Source: Pseudomonadota bacterium (GTDB lineage Bacteria; Pseudomonadota; Gammaproteobacteria; Burkholderiales; Thiobacillaceae). From it: 20,964 nucleotides of DNA. The position numbers were made by a program, and so were the translations under genes. Under the pieces are notes generated by a model. The model was not told where the DNA came from, searched no databases, and saw only the letters and a list, made by a program, of their open reading frames with translations. Position 1 is the first letter of the stretch. Each line of letters begins with the position of its first letter. The stretch covers positions 1 through 20,964 of the forward strand of contig JAUPLV010000021.1 in the NCBI GenBank assembly GCA_030836725.1, written 5' to 3'. Of this stretch, positions 14,601 to 20,964 are shown in pieces.

Positions 14601-14776
14601 CCGAAAATCGGGCCTGCCGGACGGGCGGCGAAGAACTCGCCCCGCCTTGCTGTTTCTAAATTTGATTTTGTGGGCGGGGCATACGACTCCACACGCGCTT
14701 CAGCGCGTAGTGGATCGGAGTCCTTTAGGGCTCAAACACCTTCGCCGCTGATCCGTCCGCCAGGCCCGATTTTCGG
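14601..14776. repeat. 16-bp inverted repeat bracketing the TTCA hairpin
   Basis: CCGAAAATCGGGCCTG (14601-14616) is the exact reverse complement of CAGGCCCGATTTTCGG (14761-14776). Between the arms are an 8-bp inverted pair GCCCCGCC/GGCGGGGC (14639-14646 and 14673-14680) and the TTCA hairpin. This may be one composite 176-bp mobile unit, or chance nesting of separate repeats. Confidence 0.6.
14679..14731. repeat. TTCA-hairpin repeat, copy A
   Basis: Shares GCATACGACTCCAC and GTGGATCGGAGTCC with copies at 18714 and 20777. The hairpin is TCCAC-ACGCGC (14688-14698), loop TTCA, then GCGCGT, a bulged A and GTGGA, ending at 14714. The tail CCTTTAGGGC is shared with the copy at 20777. Confidence 0.88.
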
Positions 14777-14920
14777 CGGGGCTGTAAGGGGTGAAAGTCA
14801 AAACCAGGACAGCGCTAACCGAATAATTTGTGGTTACTATTTGGAATTCACTCATCCGGCGCATTACGCCTGCGGCTGCGGTCAGAGTAAACAGCAGTGA
14901 GAAACAAGGTTGGGTAACAA

Positions 14921-15640
14921 ATGAACATGAACTCCGCGATGATCCTGGCCGCCGGCCGCGGTGAGCGCATGCGCCCGCTGACCGACCGCACACCGAAGCC
15001 GCTGCTGCCGGTCGGCGGCAAGCCGCTCATCGTCTGGCACATCGAGCGCCTGCGCAAAGCGGGCTTCAGCCATATCGTCATCAACCACGCCCATCTCGGG
15101 CAGCGGATCGAGGATGCGCTGGGAAACGGCGCCGCATTCGGCGTGTCGATCGAGTATTCACGCGAAATCAGCGCGCTGGAAACCGCGGGCGGTATCGCCA
15201 CCGCGTTGCCCTTGATTGGGGCCGATGTCTTTCCGGTGGTGAATGGCGATATCTACTGCGAATACGATTTCAGCCGCCTGGCCGGGCCGATCGCGCGGCT
15301 CGCCGCCGGGCACGACCAGGCGCATCTGGTGCTGGTCGACAACCCGTCGCATCACCCGCAGGGCGACTTCGTGCTGGAGAACGAACGCGTGACGAACGCC
15401 GATATTCCCCTGGCGCCGCATCCATCGCGCTTCACCTTTTCCGGCATCGGCGTCTACCACCGTGCGCTGTTCGACCACACCGCGCCGGGGGAAAAGGCGC
15501 CGCTGGCGCCGCTGTTGCGGCTGGCGATCGATGCCGGACGGGTCGGGGGTGAACGTTACGCCGGGCGCTGGGTCGATGTCGGTACGCCTGAACGCCTGAA
15601 CGCACTGGACGAGGAACTGGGAAAGCACCATGCAGCCTGA
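14921..15640 (+). CDS. murU: N-acetylmuramate alpha-1-phosphate uridylyltransferase (MurU)
   Basis: Nucleotidyltransferase that turns MurNAc-1-phosphate plus UTP into UDP-MurNAc, the step after AmgK in MurNAc recycling. The 239 residues carry the sugar-nucleotidyltransferase start AMILAAGRGERMRPLTD followed by TPKPLLPVGGKPLI. VVNGDIYCEYD is the metal-binding site and RWVDVGTPERLNAL the C-terminal family block. Assignment as MurU rather than a mannose-1-phosphate guanylyltransferase relies on length and linkage to amgK. The ATG at 14921 has AAGG (14906-14909) eleven bases upstream; an in-frame ATG at 14927 is possible. The 3' end overlaps pepP by 11 bases. Because repeats lie between amgK and this gene, it may need its own promoter. 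Confidence 0.92.
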   Translation: MNMNSAMILAAGRGERMRPLTDRTPKPLLPVGGKPLIVWHIERLRKAGFSHIVINHAHLGQRIEDALGNGAAFGVSIEYSREISALETAGGIATALPLIGADVFPVVNGDIYCEYDFSRLAGPIARLAAGHDQAHLVLVDNPSHHPQGDFVLENERVTNADIPLAPHPSRFTFSGIGVYHRALFDHTAPGEKAPLAPLLRLAIDAGRVGGERYAGRWVDVGTPERLNALDEELGKHHAA

Positions 15641-16931
15641 TTCGGCAATTTACCGCGCCCGCCGCGAGCGGGTCCTGGAGCAAATGGGTGAAGGCGTGAT
15701 GGTCGTCGCCACCGCGCCGGAGGTGCCGCGCAACCGTGACACCCATTATCCCTACCGGCACGACAGCTACTTCTACTGGCTGACCGGTTTCAACGAGCCC
15801 GAGGCGGTACTGGTGCTGGTGGGCGGCGCCGCGCCGCGCCACGTCCTGTTCTGCCGCGAGCGCAACGAAGAGCGGGAGATCTGGGACGGCTTCCGCTACG
15901 GCCCGGCGGCGGCGCGCGAGAGCTTCGCCTTCGACGATGCCTTCGCCTACGACGCGCTAGATGCCGAGCTGCCCAAACTGCTGGAAAACCAGCCGTTGCT
16001 GGCCTACCTCATCGGCCGCGACATGGCCTGGGACACTCGGATGCTGGGCTGGCTCAATACGGTGCGCGGCAAGGCGCGCAGTGGCGTGCACGCGCCCAAC
16101 CGCATGGTGGACGCGCGCCTATGGCTGGACGAGATGCGCCTGATCAAGGATGGTCACGAGCTCGATCTGATGCGCCGCGCCGCTGAAATCTCCACCCGTG
16201 CGCACGGTATCGCGATGCGCGCGACCCGGCCGGGCCGCCACGAATACGAGGTCGAGGCGGAGATGCTCTGCGCTTTCCGCAGCGGCGGCGCCGAGGCGCC
16301 AGCCTATACCTCCATCGTCGCCAGCGGCGCCAACGCCTGCGTGCTGCACTACGTCTTCAATAACCAGCCGCTGCGCGACGGCGACCTGCTGCTGATCGAC
16401 GCCGCCGCCGAGTTCGGCAGCTATGCGGCCGACATCACCCGCACCTTCCCGGTGAACGGCCGCTTTTCCGCGGCGCAGCGGGATGCCTACGAACTGGTGC
16501 TGGCCGCGCAGACGGCGGCGATTGCCGAGGTGCGCCCGGGCAGTCACTGGAACGCGCCGCACGAGGCTGCGGTACGGGTGCTGACCCAGGGCATGGTCGA
16601 CCTCGGCCTGCTCCAGGGCAAGGTCGACGGCCTGATCGAATCGAAAGCCTACGAGCGTTTCTACATGCACCGCACCGGCCACTGGCTGGGCATGGACGTT
16701 CATGACGCCGGTGAATACAAGATCGGGGGCGAGTGGCGGACGCTCGTTCCGGGCATGACGCTGACGGTCGAGCCGGGCCTGTACATCCGTCCGGCGGACG
16801 ACGTGCCCGAGGCCTTCTGGAACATCGGCATCCGCATCGAGGATGACGTGGCGGTCACCGAATCCGGCTGCGAGGTGCTGACCACGCCGCCGAAAACGGT
16901 CGCGGAGATCGAGCAATGGATGCGGGCATGA
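15630..16931 (+). CDS. pepP: Xaa-Pro aminopeptidase (aminopeptidase P)
   Basis: A dimetal peptidase that removes N-terminal residues preceding proline. The 433 residues show the AMP_N domain (residues about 5-135, with DSYFYWLTGFNEPEAVL) and the pita-bread catalytic domain. The metal ligands are the two aspartates of LIDAAAEFGSYAADITRTF, the histidine of HRTGHWLGMDVHD, and the glutamates of LTVEPGLY and GIRIEDDV, as in E. coli PepP. The start overlaps the end of murU by 11 bases; the stop overlaps the ubiH start by four (ATGA). Order pepP-ubiH-second hydroxylase matches E. coli pepP-ubiH-ubiI. Cytoplasmic, broad-specificity housekeeping enzyme. Confidence 0.96.
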   Translation: MQPDSAIYRARRERVLEQMGEGVMVVATAPEVPRNRDTHYPYRHDSYFYWLTGFNEPEAVLVLVGGAAPRHVLFCRERNEEREIWDGFRYGPAAARESFAFDDAFAYDALDAELPKLLENQPLLAYLIGRDMAWDTRMLGWLNTVRGKARSGVHAPNRMVDARLWLDEMRLIKDGHELDLMRRAAEISTRAHGIAMRATRPGRHEYEVEAEMLCAFRSGGAEAPAYTSIVASGANACVLHYVFNNQPLRDGDLLLIDAAAEFGSYAADITRTFPVNGRFSAAQRDAYELVLAAQTAAIAEVRPGSHWNAPHEAAVRVLTQGMVDLGLLQGKVDGLIESKAYERFYMHRTGHWLGMDVHDAGEYKIGGEWRTLVPGMTLTVEPGLYIRPADDVPEAFWNIGIRIEDDVAVTESGCEVLTTPPKTVAEIEQWMRA

Positions 16932-18064
16932 ATGACGTCCTCATCGTGGGCGCAGGCCCGGTCGGCGCGGTGTGCGCGCTGGCGCTGCGGCAGCAGGGCG
17001 TTGTCGCGCGCGTGCTGGAGGCGCAGCCGGCGGACGCCCGCGCCGACACCCGCATCCTGGCGCTGTCGCATGGCTCCAGGCTGATTCTCGATCGCCTTGG
17101 CGTGTGGGACACAATCGCCGACGTCACCCCGATCACCCGAATCCATATCTCGCAGCGTGGCGCCCTCGGCGCGACGCGGCTGGATGCGGAAGAAATCAAT
17201 GTGCCGGCGCTGGGCTATGTGTTGCCCTACGCCGCATTGACGCTCGCGCTCAAGCAGGCGCTGGCCGATGCCCGCATCGACGTCGATTATGGCGTCACGG
17301 TCGAGCGCATCGAGCCGGGCGCCGCCAGCGCCGCACTTCATACCGTGGATGGCCGTGCGCTGACCGCATCGCTGGTGGTGGTGGCCGACGGCGGCCGCGG
17401 CGACGCCGCGCCCGCGCCGAAATTCGAACGCGACTACAACCAGATGGCGGTGGTCTGCGAAGTGTGGACCGAGCTGCCGCACGCCAACCGCGCCTATGAG
17501 CGTTTCACTCCGCAAGGGCCGGCCGCGCTGCTGCCGAAAGGCGACCATTACGCCTTGGTCTGGACTGCCAGCACTGCCGACGCCCAGCGCATTGCGGCGT
17601 TGTCCGACGATGAATTTCTTGCCGCCCTGTACCGTCACGTCGGCGGGCGCCAGGGGCTGTTCCTGCGGGCCAGCCCGCGCAAGACCTTTCCGCTGAGACT
17701 CGCCTACACCGGCAGCGAGGCAGCCGATCGCGTGGTGCGCATCGGCAATGCCGCACAGATTCTGCATCCGGTTTCCGGCCAAGGCTTCAATATTGGCCTG
17801 CGTGACGCCTGGGAACTGGCGAACCTGTGCGGCGACACGGCCAGGGGGGAGATCGGCAATGCCGCCATGCTGGCGGCCTATGCGCGCGGCCGGCGGCTCG
17901 ACGTGCTCGGCGGCCTTGGCTTCACCGATTTTCTGGTGCGGATGTTTTCCAACGACATCGCGCCGCTGCGCCACACGCGCGGACTCGGCCTGATGGCCCT
18001 GGAAGTGCTGCCGCCGCTGAAAACCTTTGTCGCGCGGCGGATGATTTTTGGAGCCCGAGGATGA
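16928..18064 (+). CDS. ubiH: 2-octaprenyl-6-methoxyphenol hydroxylase (UbiH-like)
   Basis: FAD-dependent monooxygenase that hydroxylates the benzoquinone ring in ubiquinone synthesis, acting at the inner membrane face. The 378 residues show the FAD-binding GAGPVG at the start (VLIVGAGPVGAV) and the DG motif in VVVADGGRG. The ring-binding motif reads IGNAAQILHPVSGQGFNIGL, with GN in place of GD as is usual for UbiH. The start at 16928, overlapping the pepP stop, is preferred over the in-frame ATG at 16916, which lies inside pepP. The stop overlaps the next hydroxylase by four bases. Regioselectivity varies among proteobacterial UbiH/I/F/L/M proteins, so the exact carbon hydroxylated is inferred from the motif and gene order. 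Confidence 0.9.
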   Translation: MNDVLIVGAGPVGAVCALALRQQGVVARVLEAQPADARADTRILALSHGSRLILDRLGVWDTIADVTPITRIHISQRGALGATRLDAEEINVPALGYVLPYAALTLALKQALADARIDVDYGVTVERIEPGAASAALHTVDGRALTASLVVVADGGRGDAAPAPKFERDYNQMAVVCEVWTELPHANRAYERFTPQGPAALLPKGDHYALVWTASTADAQRIAALSDDEFLAALYRHVGGRQGLFLRASPRKTFPLRLAYTGSEAADRVVRIGNAAQILHPVSGQGFNIGLRDAWELANLCGDTARGEIGNAAMLAAYARGRRLDVLGGLGFTDFLVRMFSNDIAPLRHTRGLGLMALEVLPPLKTFVARRMIFGARG

Positions 18065-19296
18065 GCGGCGAGCGCTATCAAGTCGTTGTCGTCGGCGCCG
18101 GTCTGGTCGGCGCCGCCGCTGCACTGGCGCTGGCCCGCCAGGGCTTGCGTACGGCGCTGGTCGAGCGTCAGTTGCCCGCGATCCCGGCCGTCGGCTGGGA
18201 TACCCGCATCTATGCCATCAGCCCGGCCAACCAGCGTTTTCTCGAGCGCCTCGGCGCCTGGCAGTGCATGGACGCAAGCCGCATCCAGCCGGTTCTCCGC
18301 ATGGATGTGGCGGGCGATGCCTCGGGCGCGATCCGGCTCGATGCCTACGAGGCGGGCGTGTCGCACCTCGCAACCATCGTCGAAAGCGGGCGTCTGCAGC
18401 GCGCCCTGTGGCAGGCGATCGAGGACGACGGCAATGTCGCGCTGCATTGCCCGGCGGCAATCGCGTCGATCGAGCGCGGTGAGCGGCTCTCGCGGCTGAC
18501 GCTGGCTGACGGTTCGATTCTCGAAGCCGAACTGATCGTCGGCGCCGACGGCGCCGCTTCGCGCATCCGCGACTGGGCAGGCCTGGATTCGACGCTGGCG
18601 CCCTACGGCCAGAGCGGCGTGGTGGCCAATTTCGAATGCGCGATCCCGCATCGGGGCACCGCATTCCAGTGGTTTTTCGATGGCGATATCCTGGCCTGGT
18701 TGCCGCTGCCCGGGCATACGACTCCACGTGGGCTTCAGCCCACAGTGGATCGGAGCACCCACAAGGGGCATCGCGATCCCCCTTCAGGGGGGAACCGCCT
18801 GTCGATGGTCTGGTCAACCCAGTCGGCGCATGCGGATGAGCTGGTCGCGCTGGATGCGGCGACGCTGGCCGAAAAGGTCGAGGCGGCGGGCCATCGCAGG
18901 CTCGGGGCCCTGCGCCTGCTGACCCCGGCAGCGGCATTTCCGCTCCGCCTGATCCGGGTCGAGTCGGTTGTAGCACCGGGCGTGGCGCTGATCGGCGATG
19001 CCGCCCATGGCGTGCATCCGCTGTCGGGGCAGGGCGTCAATCTTGGTTTTGGCGATGCCGAAACGCTGGTCGGAGTGCTGGCTCGGCACCGCCGCGGCCA
19101 TTGCGGCGATGTGCGTGTGCTGCAGGGCTATGCGCGCGCGCGCGCCGAACCCGTGCGGCGCATGCAGGCGCTCACTCATGGCCTGCATCACCTGTTTGCC
19201 GATAGCCGCGCAGCCTGGCTGCGCAATGCCGGGATGCGGCTTGTCGACCATCTGCCGCCGGTCAAGGCCGCTCTGGTGCGCGAGGCGATGTCCTGA
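18061..19296 (+). CDS. UbiH/UbiF/VisC-family ubiquinone hydroxylase with in-frame repeat insertion
   Basis: A second FAD monooxygenase of ubiquinone ring hydroxylation, in the UbiI (VisC) position after ubiH. The 411 residues are some 10-20 longer than E. coli UbiI or UbiF. FAD motif GAGLVG is at the start, DG motif VGADGAASRIRDW midway, and GDAAHGVHPLSGQGVNLGFG with the expected GD near residue 313. In homologs the strand ending LPLP joins the strand SMVWST through a short turn. Here about 25 extra residues (starting HTTPRGLQP, ending DPPSGG) are inserted, encoded by 18715-18789, which contains a copy of the TTCA hairpin repeat. Frame and downstream motifs are intact, so it is probably functional, but this is untested. 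UbiF, UbiI or UbiL specificity cannot be decided from the sequence. Confidence 0.92.
   Translation: MSGERYQVVVVGAGLVGAAAALALARQGLRTALVERQLPAIPAVGWDTRIYAISPANQRFLERLGAWQCMDASRIQPVLRMDVAGDASGAIRLDAYEAGVSHLATIVESGRLQRALWQAIEDDGNVALHCPAAIASIERGERLSRLTLADGSILEAELIVGADGAASRIRDWAGLDSTLAPYGQSGVVANFECAIPHRGTAFQWFFDGDILAWLPLPGHTTPRGLQPTVDRSTHKGHRDPPSGGNRLSMVWSTQSAHADELVALDAATLAEKVEAAGHRRLGALRLLTPAAAFPLRLIRVESVVAPGVALIGDAAHGVHPLSGQGVNLGFGDAETLVGVLARHRRGHCGDVRVLQGYARARAEPVRRMQALTHGLHHLFADSRAAWLRNAGMRLVDHLPPVKAALVREAMS
18714..18792. repeat. TTCA-hairpin repeat, copy B, inside the hydroxylase gene
   Basis: GCATACGACTCCAC and GTGGATCGGAG match copies A and C. Hairpin 1 is TCCAC-GTGGGC (18723-18733), loop TTCA, GCCCAC, bulged A and GTGGA (to 18749). 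Hairpin 2 is CCCCC-TTCA-GGGGG (18778-18791). Between them GGGG-C-ATCGCGAT-C-CCCC (18765-18782) is a third palindrome that shares bases with hairpin 2. The insert is 75 bp, a multiple of three, and has no stop in the gene's frame. Confidence 0.88.
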
Positions 19297-19388
19297 TTGT
19301 GTTGTCTTAATCGCGAAGGCCGCAACGACCGCTGATGGTCCTGCGCACCTTGGTGCCTTTTGTAGTGAATCGTGAACTGGAACATGAA
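19297..19388. other. Intergenic gap before dsbC
   Basis: Holds CGCGAAGG at 19312-19319 and CTTGGTGCCTTTTGTAGTG (19349-19367), facing each other. The words recall the GCGAAGG-type inverted repeat in front of gloA, suggesting an eroded copy, but the match is weak. No clear promoter or gene is seen. An upstream ATG at 19335 in the dsbC frame lies within this stretch and lacks a signal-peptide-like start. Confidence 0.4.
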
Positions 19389-20108
19389 ATGCAAAAAATG
19401 AAATTAGTCCCCCTGGCGCTGGCCGCGTCCCTGATGTTCGCCGCGTCCGCGCAGGCCAGCGAGCCCGTTATCCGCAAGGCGTTGACCCAGCAGTTCCCGG
19501 GCGCCAAAATCGCCTCGGTGCAGAAAACGCCGTATAGCGGATTGTTCGAGGTTTATCTCGACGGCCAGTTGATTTACGTCGACGCCAAGGCGCAATACCT
19601 GTTTACGGGGGATGTGATCGACCTTAAAAAGCGCAACAACCTGACGCAGGAGCGCCTGAGCCGGCTGCAGGCAATCGACTGGAAAACGCTGCCGCTCAAC
19701 AATGCGATCAAAACCGTCAAGGGCAAGGGACAGCGCCAGCTGGTGGTGTTCTCCGACGTCGACTGTCCCTATTGCCGCAAGTTCGAGGCCGAACTCGCCA
19801 AGGTCGACAACATCACGGTCTACACCTTCCTCTACCCCATCGAGGGCCTGCATCCGAAGGCGGTGCAGACATCGAAGCAGATCTGGTGCGCGCCCGATCG
19901 CAACAAGGCCTGGGACGAATACATCACGCGCGGCAGCGTGCCGAGCAACGACGGCAAGTGCGCGAATCCGGTCGAATCCACCATGGCGCTCGGCAGCAAG
20001 CTGAAAGTTTCGGGAACCCCGACGCTGGTGTTCGCCAACGGGGTGCGCGTTCCGGGCATGGTGCCTGCCGAGCAACTGGAGCGTCTGCTCGCCGCCAACG
20101 CCAAATAA
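19389..20108 (+). CDS. dsbC: Thiol:disulfide interchange protein DsbC
   Basis: Periplasmic disulfide isomerase. The start at 19389 (MQKMKLVPLALAASLMF) gives 239 residues with a signal peptide cut after AQA, near residue 23; ATG at 19398 is an equally possible start. The N-terminal dimerisation domain follows (IRKALTQQFPGAKIASVQKT, YSGLFEVYLDGQLIYVDAKA). The thioredoxin domain has the active site DCPYC (DsbC of E. coli has CGYC) and the cis-proline loop GTPTLVFANG. A second cysteine pair lies at IWCAPDRN and GKCANP, as in DsbC. A natural client in this window is LptD, predicted here to have one disulfide. The methyltransferase starts two bases after the stop. Confidence 0.94.
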   Translation: MQKMKLVPLALAASLMFAASAQASEPVIRKALTQQFPGAKIASVQKTPYSGLFEVYLDGQLIYVDAKAQYLFTGDVIDLKKRNNLTQERLSRLQAIDWKTLPLNNAIKTVKGKGQRQLVVFSDVDCPYCRKFEAELAKVDNITVYTFLYPIEGLHPKAVQTSKQIWCAPDRNKAWDEYITRGSVPSNDGKCANPVESTMALGSKLKVSGTPTLVFANGVRVPGMVPAEQLERLLAANAK

Positions 20109-20110
20109 GC

Positions 20111-20719
20111 ATGAGTTCCGATTTTTGGGATTCGCGCTATGCGACCGAGGACTACATTTTCGGCACCGCGCCGAACGTGTTTCTGGCGAGCCAGGTTGCG
20201 CTGATCCGCCCCGGCATGCGGGCCTTGGCGATCGCCGACGGCGAGGGACGCAACGGCGTTTGGCTGGCCGAGCAGGGTGCGCAGGTGCATGCCGTCGATT
20301 TTTCGGCGGCGGCCCTGGAAAAGGCGCGCAAACTGGCCAGGGAACGCGGCGTGACGCTGGATATCGAACAGGCCGACATGCTCGACTGGAACTGGCCGGA
20401 AGCGGCCTACGACCTGGTCGCGGCCATTTTCATCCAGTTCGCGCCGCCGCCCGGGCGCGACCGCATCATCGCCGGCATTCGTCGGACGCTCAGGCCGGGC
20501 GGCGTGCTGATCCTGCAGGGCTATACGCCGAAGCAGGTCGAATTTGGCACCGGCGGTCCGGGCAACGCGGCCAACATGTACACCGCCGAGTTGTTGCGCG
20601 ACTGGTTCGGCGACTGGGACATCGTTCATCTCGCCGAGCATGAGTCCTTCATCAGCGAAGGCGCCCATCATCACGGCATGTCGGCGCTGATCGATCTGGT
20701 GGCCAGAAAACCCGGCTGA
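20111..20719 (+). CDS. Class I SAM-dependent methyltransferase
   Basis: A 202-residue Rossmann-fold methyltransferase starting SSDFWDSRYATEDYIFGTAP. SAM motif I is ALAIADGEGRNGVWLAEQG; AVDFSAAALEKAR carries the acidic residue that usually binds the ribose, and YDLVAAIFIQFAPP is motif II. RRTLRPGGVLILQGYTPKQ is motif III. The DFWDxRY and EGRNxxWLA words place it in a group of small methyltransferases related to TehB and thiopurine methyltransferase. The substrate is unknown. The start is two bases after dsbC, so the two genes are probably one transcript. No signal peptide or membrane segment. Confidence 0.88.
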   Translation: MSSDFWDSRYATEDYIFGTAPNVFLASQVALIRPGMRALAIADGEGRNGVWLAEQGAQVHAVDFSAAALEKARKLARERGVTLDIEQADMLDWNWPEAAYDLVAAIFIQFAPPPGRDRIIAGIRRTLRPGGVLILQGYTPKQVEFGTGGPGNAANMYTAELLRDWFGDWDIVHLAEHESFISEGAHHHGMSALIDLVARKPG

Positions 20720-20776
20720 TCATCCTAGAAACCGCAGTTGGACGCGCCCGATGGTGCGTCTGGGCACGTGTCTGCC

Positions 20777-20829
20777 GCATACGATTCCACATGGGCTTCA
20801 GCCCATAGTGGATCGGAGTCCTTTAGGGC
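20777..20829. repeat. TTCA-hairpin repeat, copy C
   Basis: Hairpin TCCAC-ATGGGC (20786-20796), loop TTCA, GCCCAT, bulged A, GTGGA (to 20812), then TCGGAGTCCTTTAGGGC as in copy A. It lies 58 bases after the methyltransferase stop. Confidence 0.88.
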
Positions 20830-20964
20830 GAAGCGACGACGCCGCAGGCCGAGGCCTGCAAGGAGGAGCGAGAGCGGAGTCGTTGCCGCTTTAGCGGCTT
20901 TACGAATCCGGCCTACTCCTTGCGGGTACAAAGGCAGGCGCGCGACCAGGCGTGCCAGCGGGTG
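20830..20964 (-). other. Repeat-rich end of window with an open minus-strand frame
   Basis: Two more hairpins follow copy C: GCAGGCC-GA-GGCCTGC (20844-20859) and GCCGC-TTTA-GCGGC (20885-20898). On the minus strand a frame is open from the window edge to a stop at 20725. Its edge part reads ARLVARLPLYPQG, and its last third is the repeat itself. It could be the 3' end of a minus-strand gene that has run into repeats, or no gene at all; I cannot tell. Confidence 0.25.

Larger units (their letters stand above)
14403..14920. other. 518-bp gene-free gap filled with repeats, between amgK and murU
   Basis: Contains at least three different repeats: a C/G-rich palindrome (14431-14471), an A/T-rich hairpin (14537-14564) and a TTCA-loop hairpin (14679-14731). 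A 16-bp inverted repeat (14601-14616 and 14761-14776) brackets the last. A stretch of lower GC (14811-14850) just before murU could hold a promoter, but I see no clear -35/-10 pair. No open frame here resembles a protein; the candidate small frames all cross the repeats. Confidence 0.8.

Noticed and set aside
14509..14900. Two small plus-strand frames between amgK and murU
   Set aside because: Both consist largely of repeat sequence, with no homology I recognise and no good ribosome-binding sites.
16700..18124. 474-codon minus-strand open frame
   Set aside because: Antisense to pepP and ubiH, both well supported.
18061..19296. Hydroxylase as a pseudogene
   Set aside because: The insertion keeps the frame, and all FAD motifs before and after it are intact.
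19384..19401. Five-codon frame (MKCKK) overlapping the dsbC start
   Set aside because: Too short to separate from chance; no supporting ribosome site of its own.
20885..20901. Rho-independent terminator (GCCGC-TTTA-GCGGC)
   Set aside because: The stem has only five pairs and just two or three T's follow; it is more likely another short repeat.

Overview
The window reads as ordinary chromosome of a GC-rich betaproteobacterium. This is inferred from the gene families, the ubiquinone pathway, the outer-membrane assembly genes and the gene order; a Thiobacillus-like member of the Nitrosomonadales would fit, but no rRNA or other taxonomic marker is present. No tRNA, rRNA, CRISPR array, transposase or prophage gene was found. 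Nearly all genes are housekeeping. The unusual content is in short repeats that have landed between genes, in the start region of rsmA, and inside one gene.

Layout: (1) 1-4747, plus strand, tightly packed: glyQ (5' end missing), glyS, gmhB, a PlsC-type acyltransferase and a YgjP/DUF45-type zinc peptidase. (2) 4748-4921, an inverted repeat in front of gloA (4922-5332). (3) 5341-5979, a HigB/Gp49-type toxin and XRE antitoxin pair with an AT-rich promoter and palindrome. (4) 6086-6679, minus, a DUF4202 protein, divergent from an Old Yellow Enzyme reductase (6855-7934). (5) 7938-13405, minus: lptD, surA, pdxA and rsmA, transcribed in that order, covering LPS export, porin folding, pyridoxal phosphate synthesis and 16S rRNA dimethylation. 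The pdxA-rsmA junction carries a 70-bp tandem repeat. (6) 13410-19296, plus: amgK, a 518-bp gene-free repeat cluster, then murU, pepP, ubiH and a second UbiH/UbiF/VisC-family hydroxylase, the last four overlapping by 4 to 11 bases. (7) 19389-20719: dsbC and a SAM methyltransferase, followed by more repeats.

How the genes work together: lptD and surA form a client and chaperone pair, and dsbC could serve the single inter-domain disulfide predicted for this LptD. amgK and murU are consecutive steps of the MurNAc recycling route to UDP-MurNAc. ubiH and its neighbour hydroxylate the ubiquinone ring. gmhB and lptD both serve the LPS layer.

The most notable observation is a family of GC-rich hairpins with a TTCA loop, present three times (14679, 18714 and 20777). 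The stems differ by compensating base changes. The middle copy lies inside the second ubiquinone hydroxylase, where it adds about 25 codons without breaking the frame, resembling the Rickettsia palindromic elements. The second is the rsmA start region, where a repeat insertion bounded by 15-bp direct repeats, then duplicated, has separated rsmA from pdxA and created overlapping upstream reading frames.
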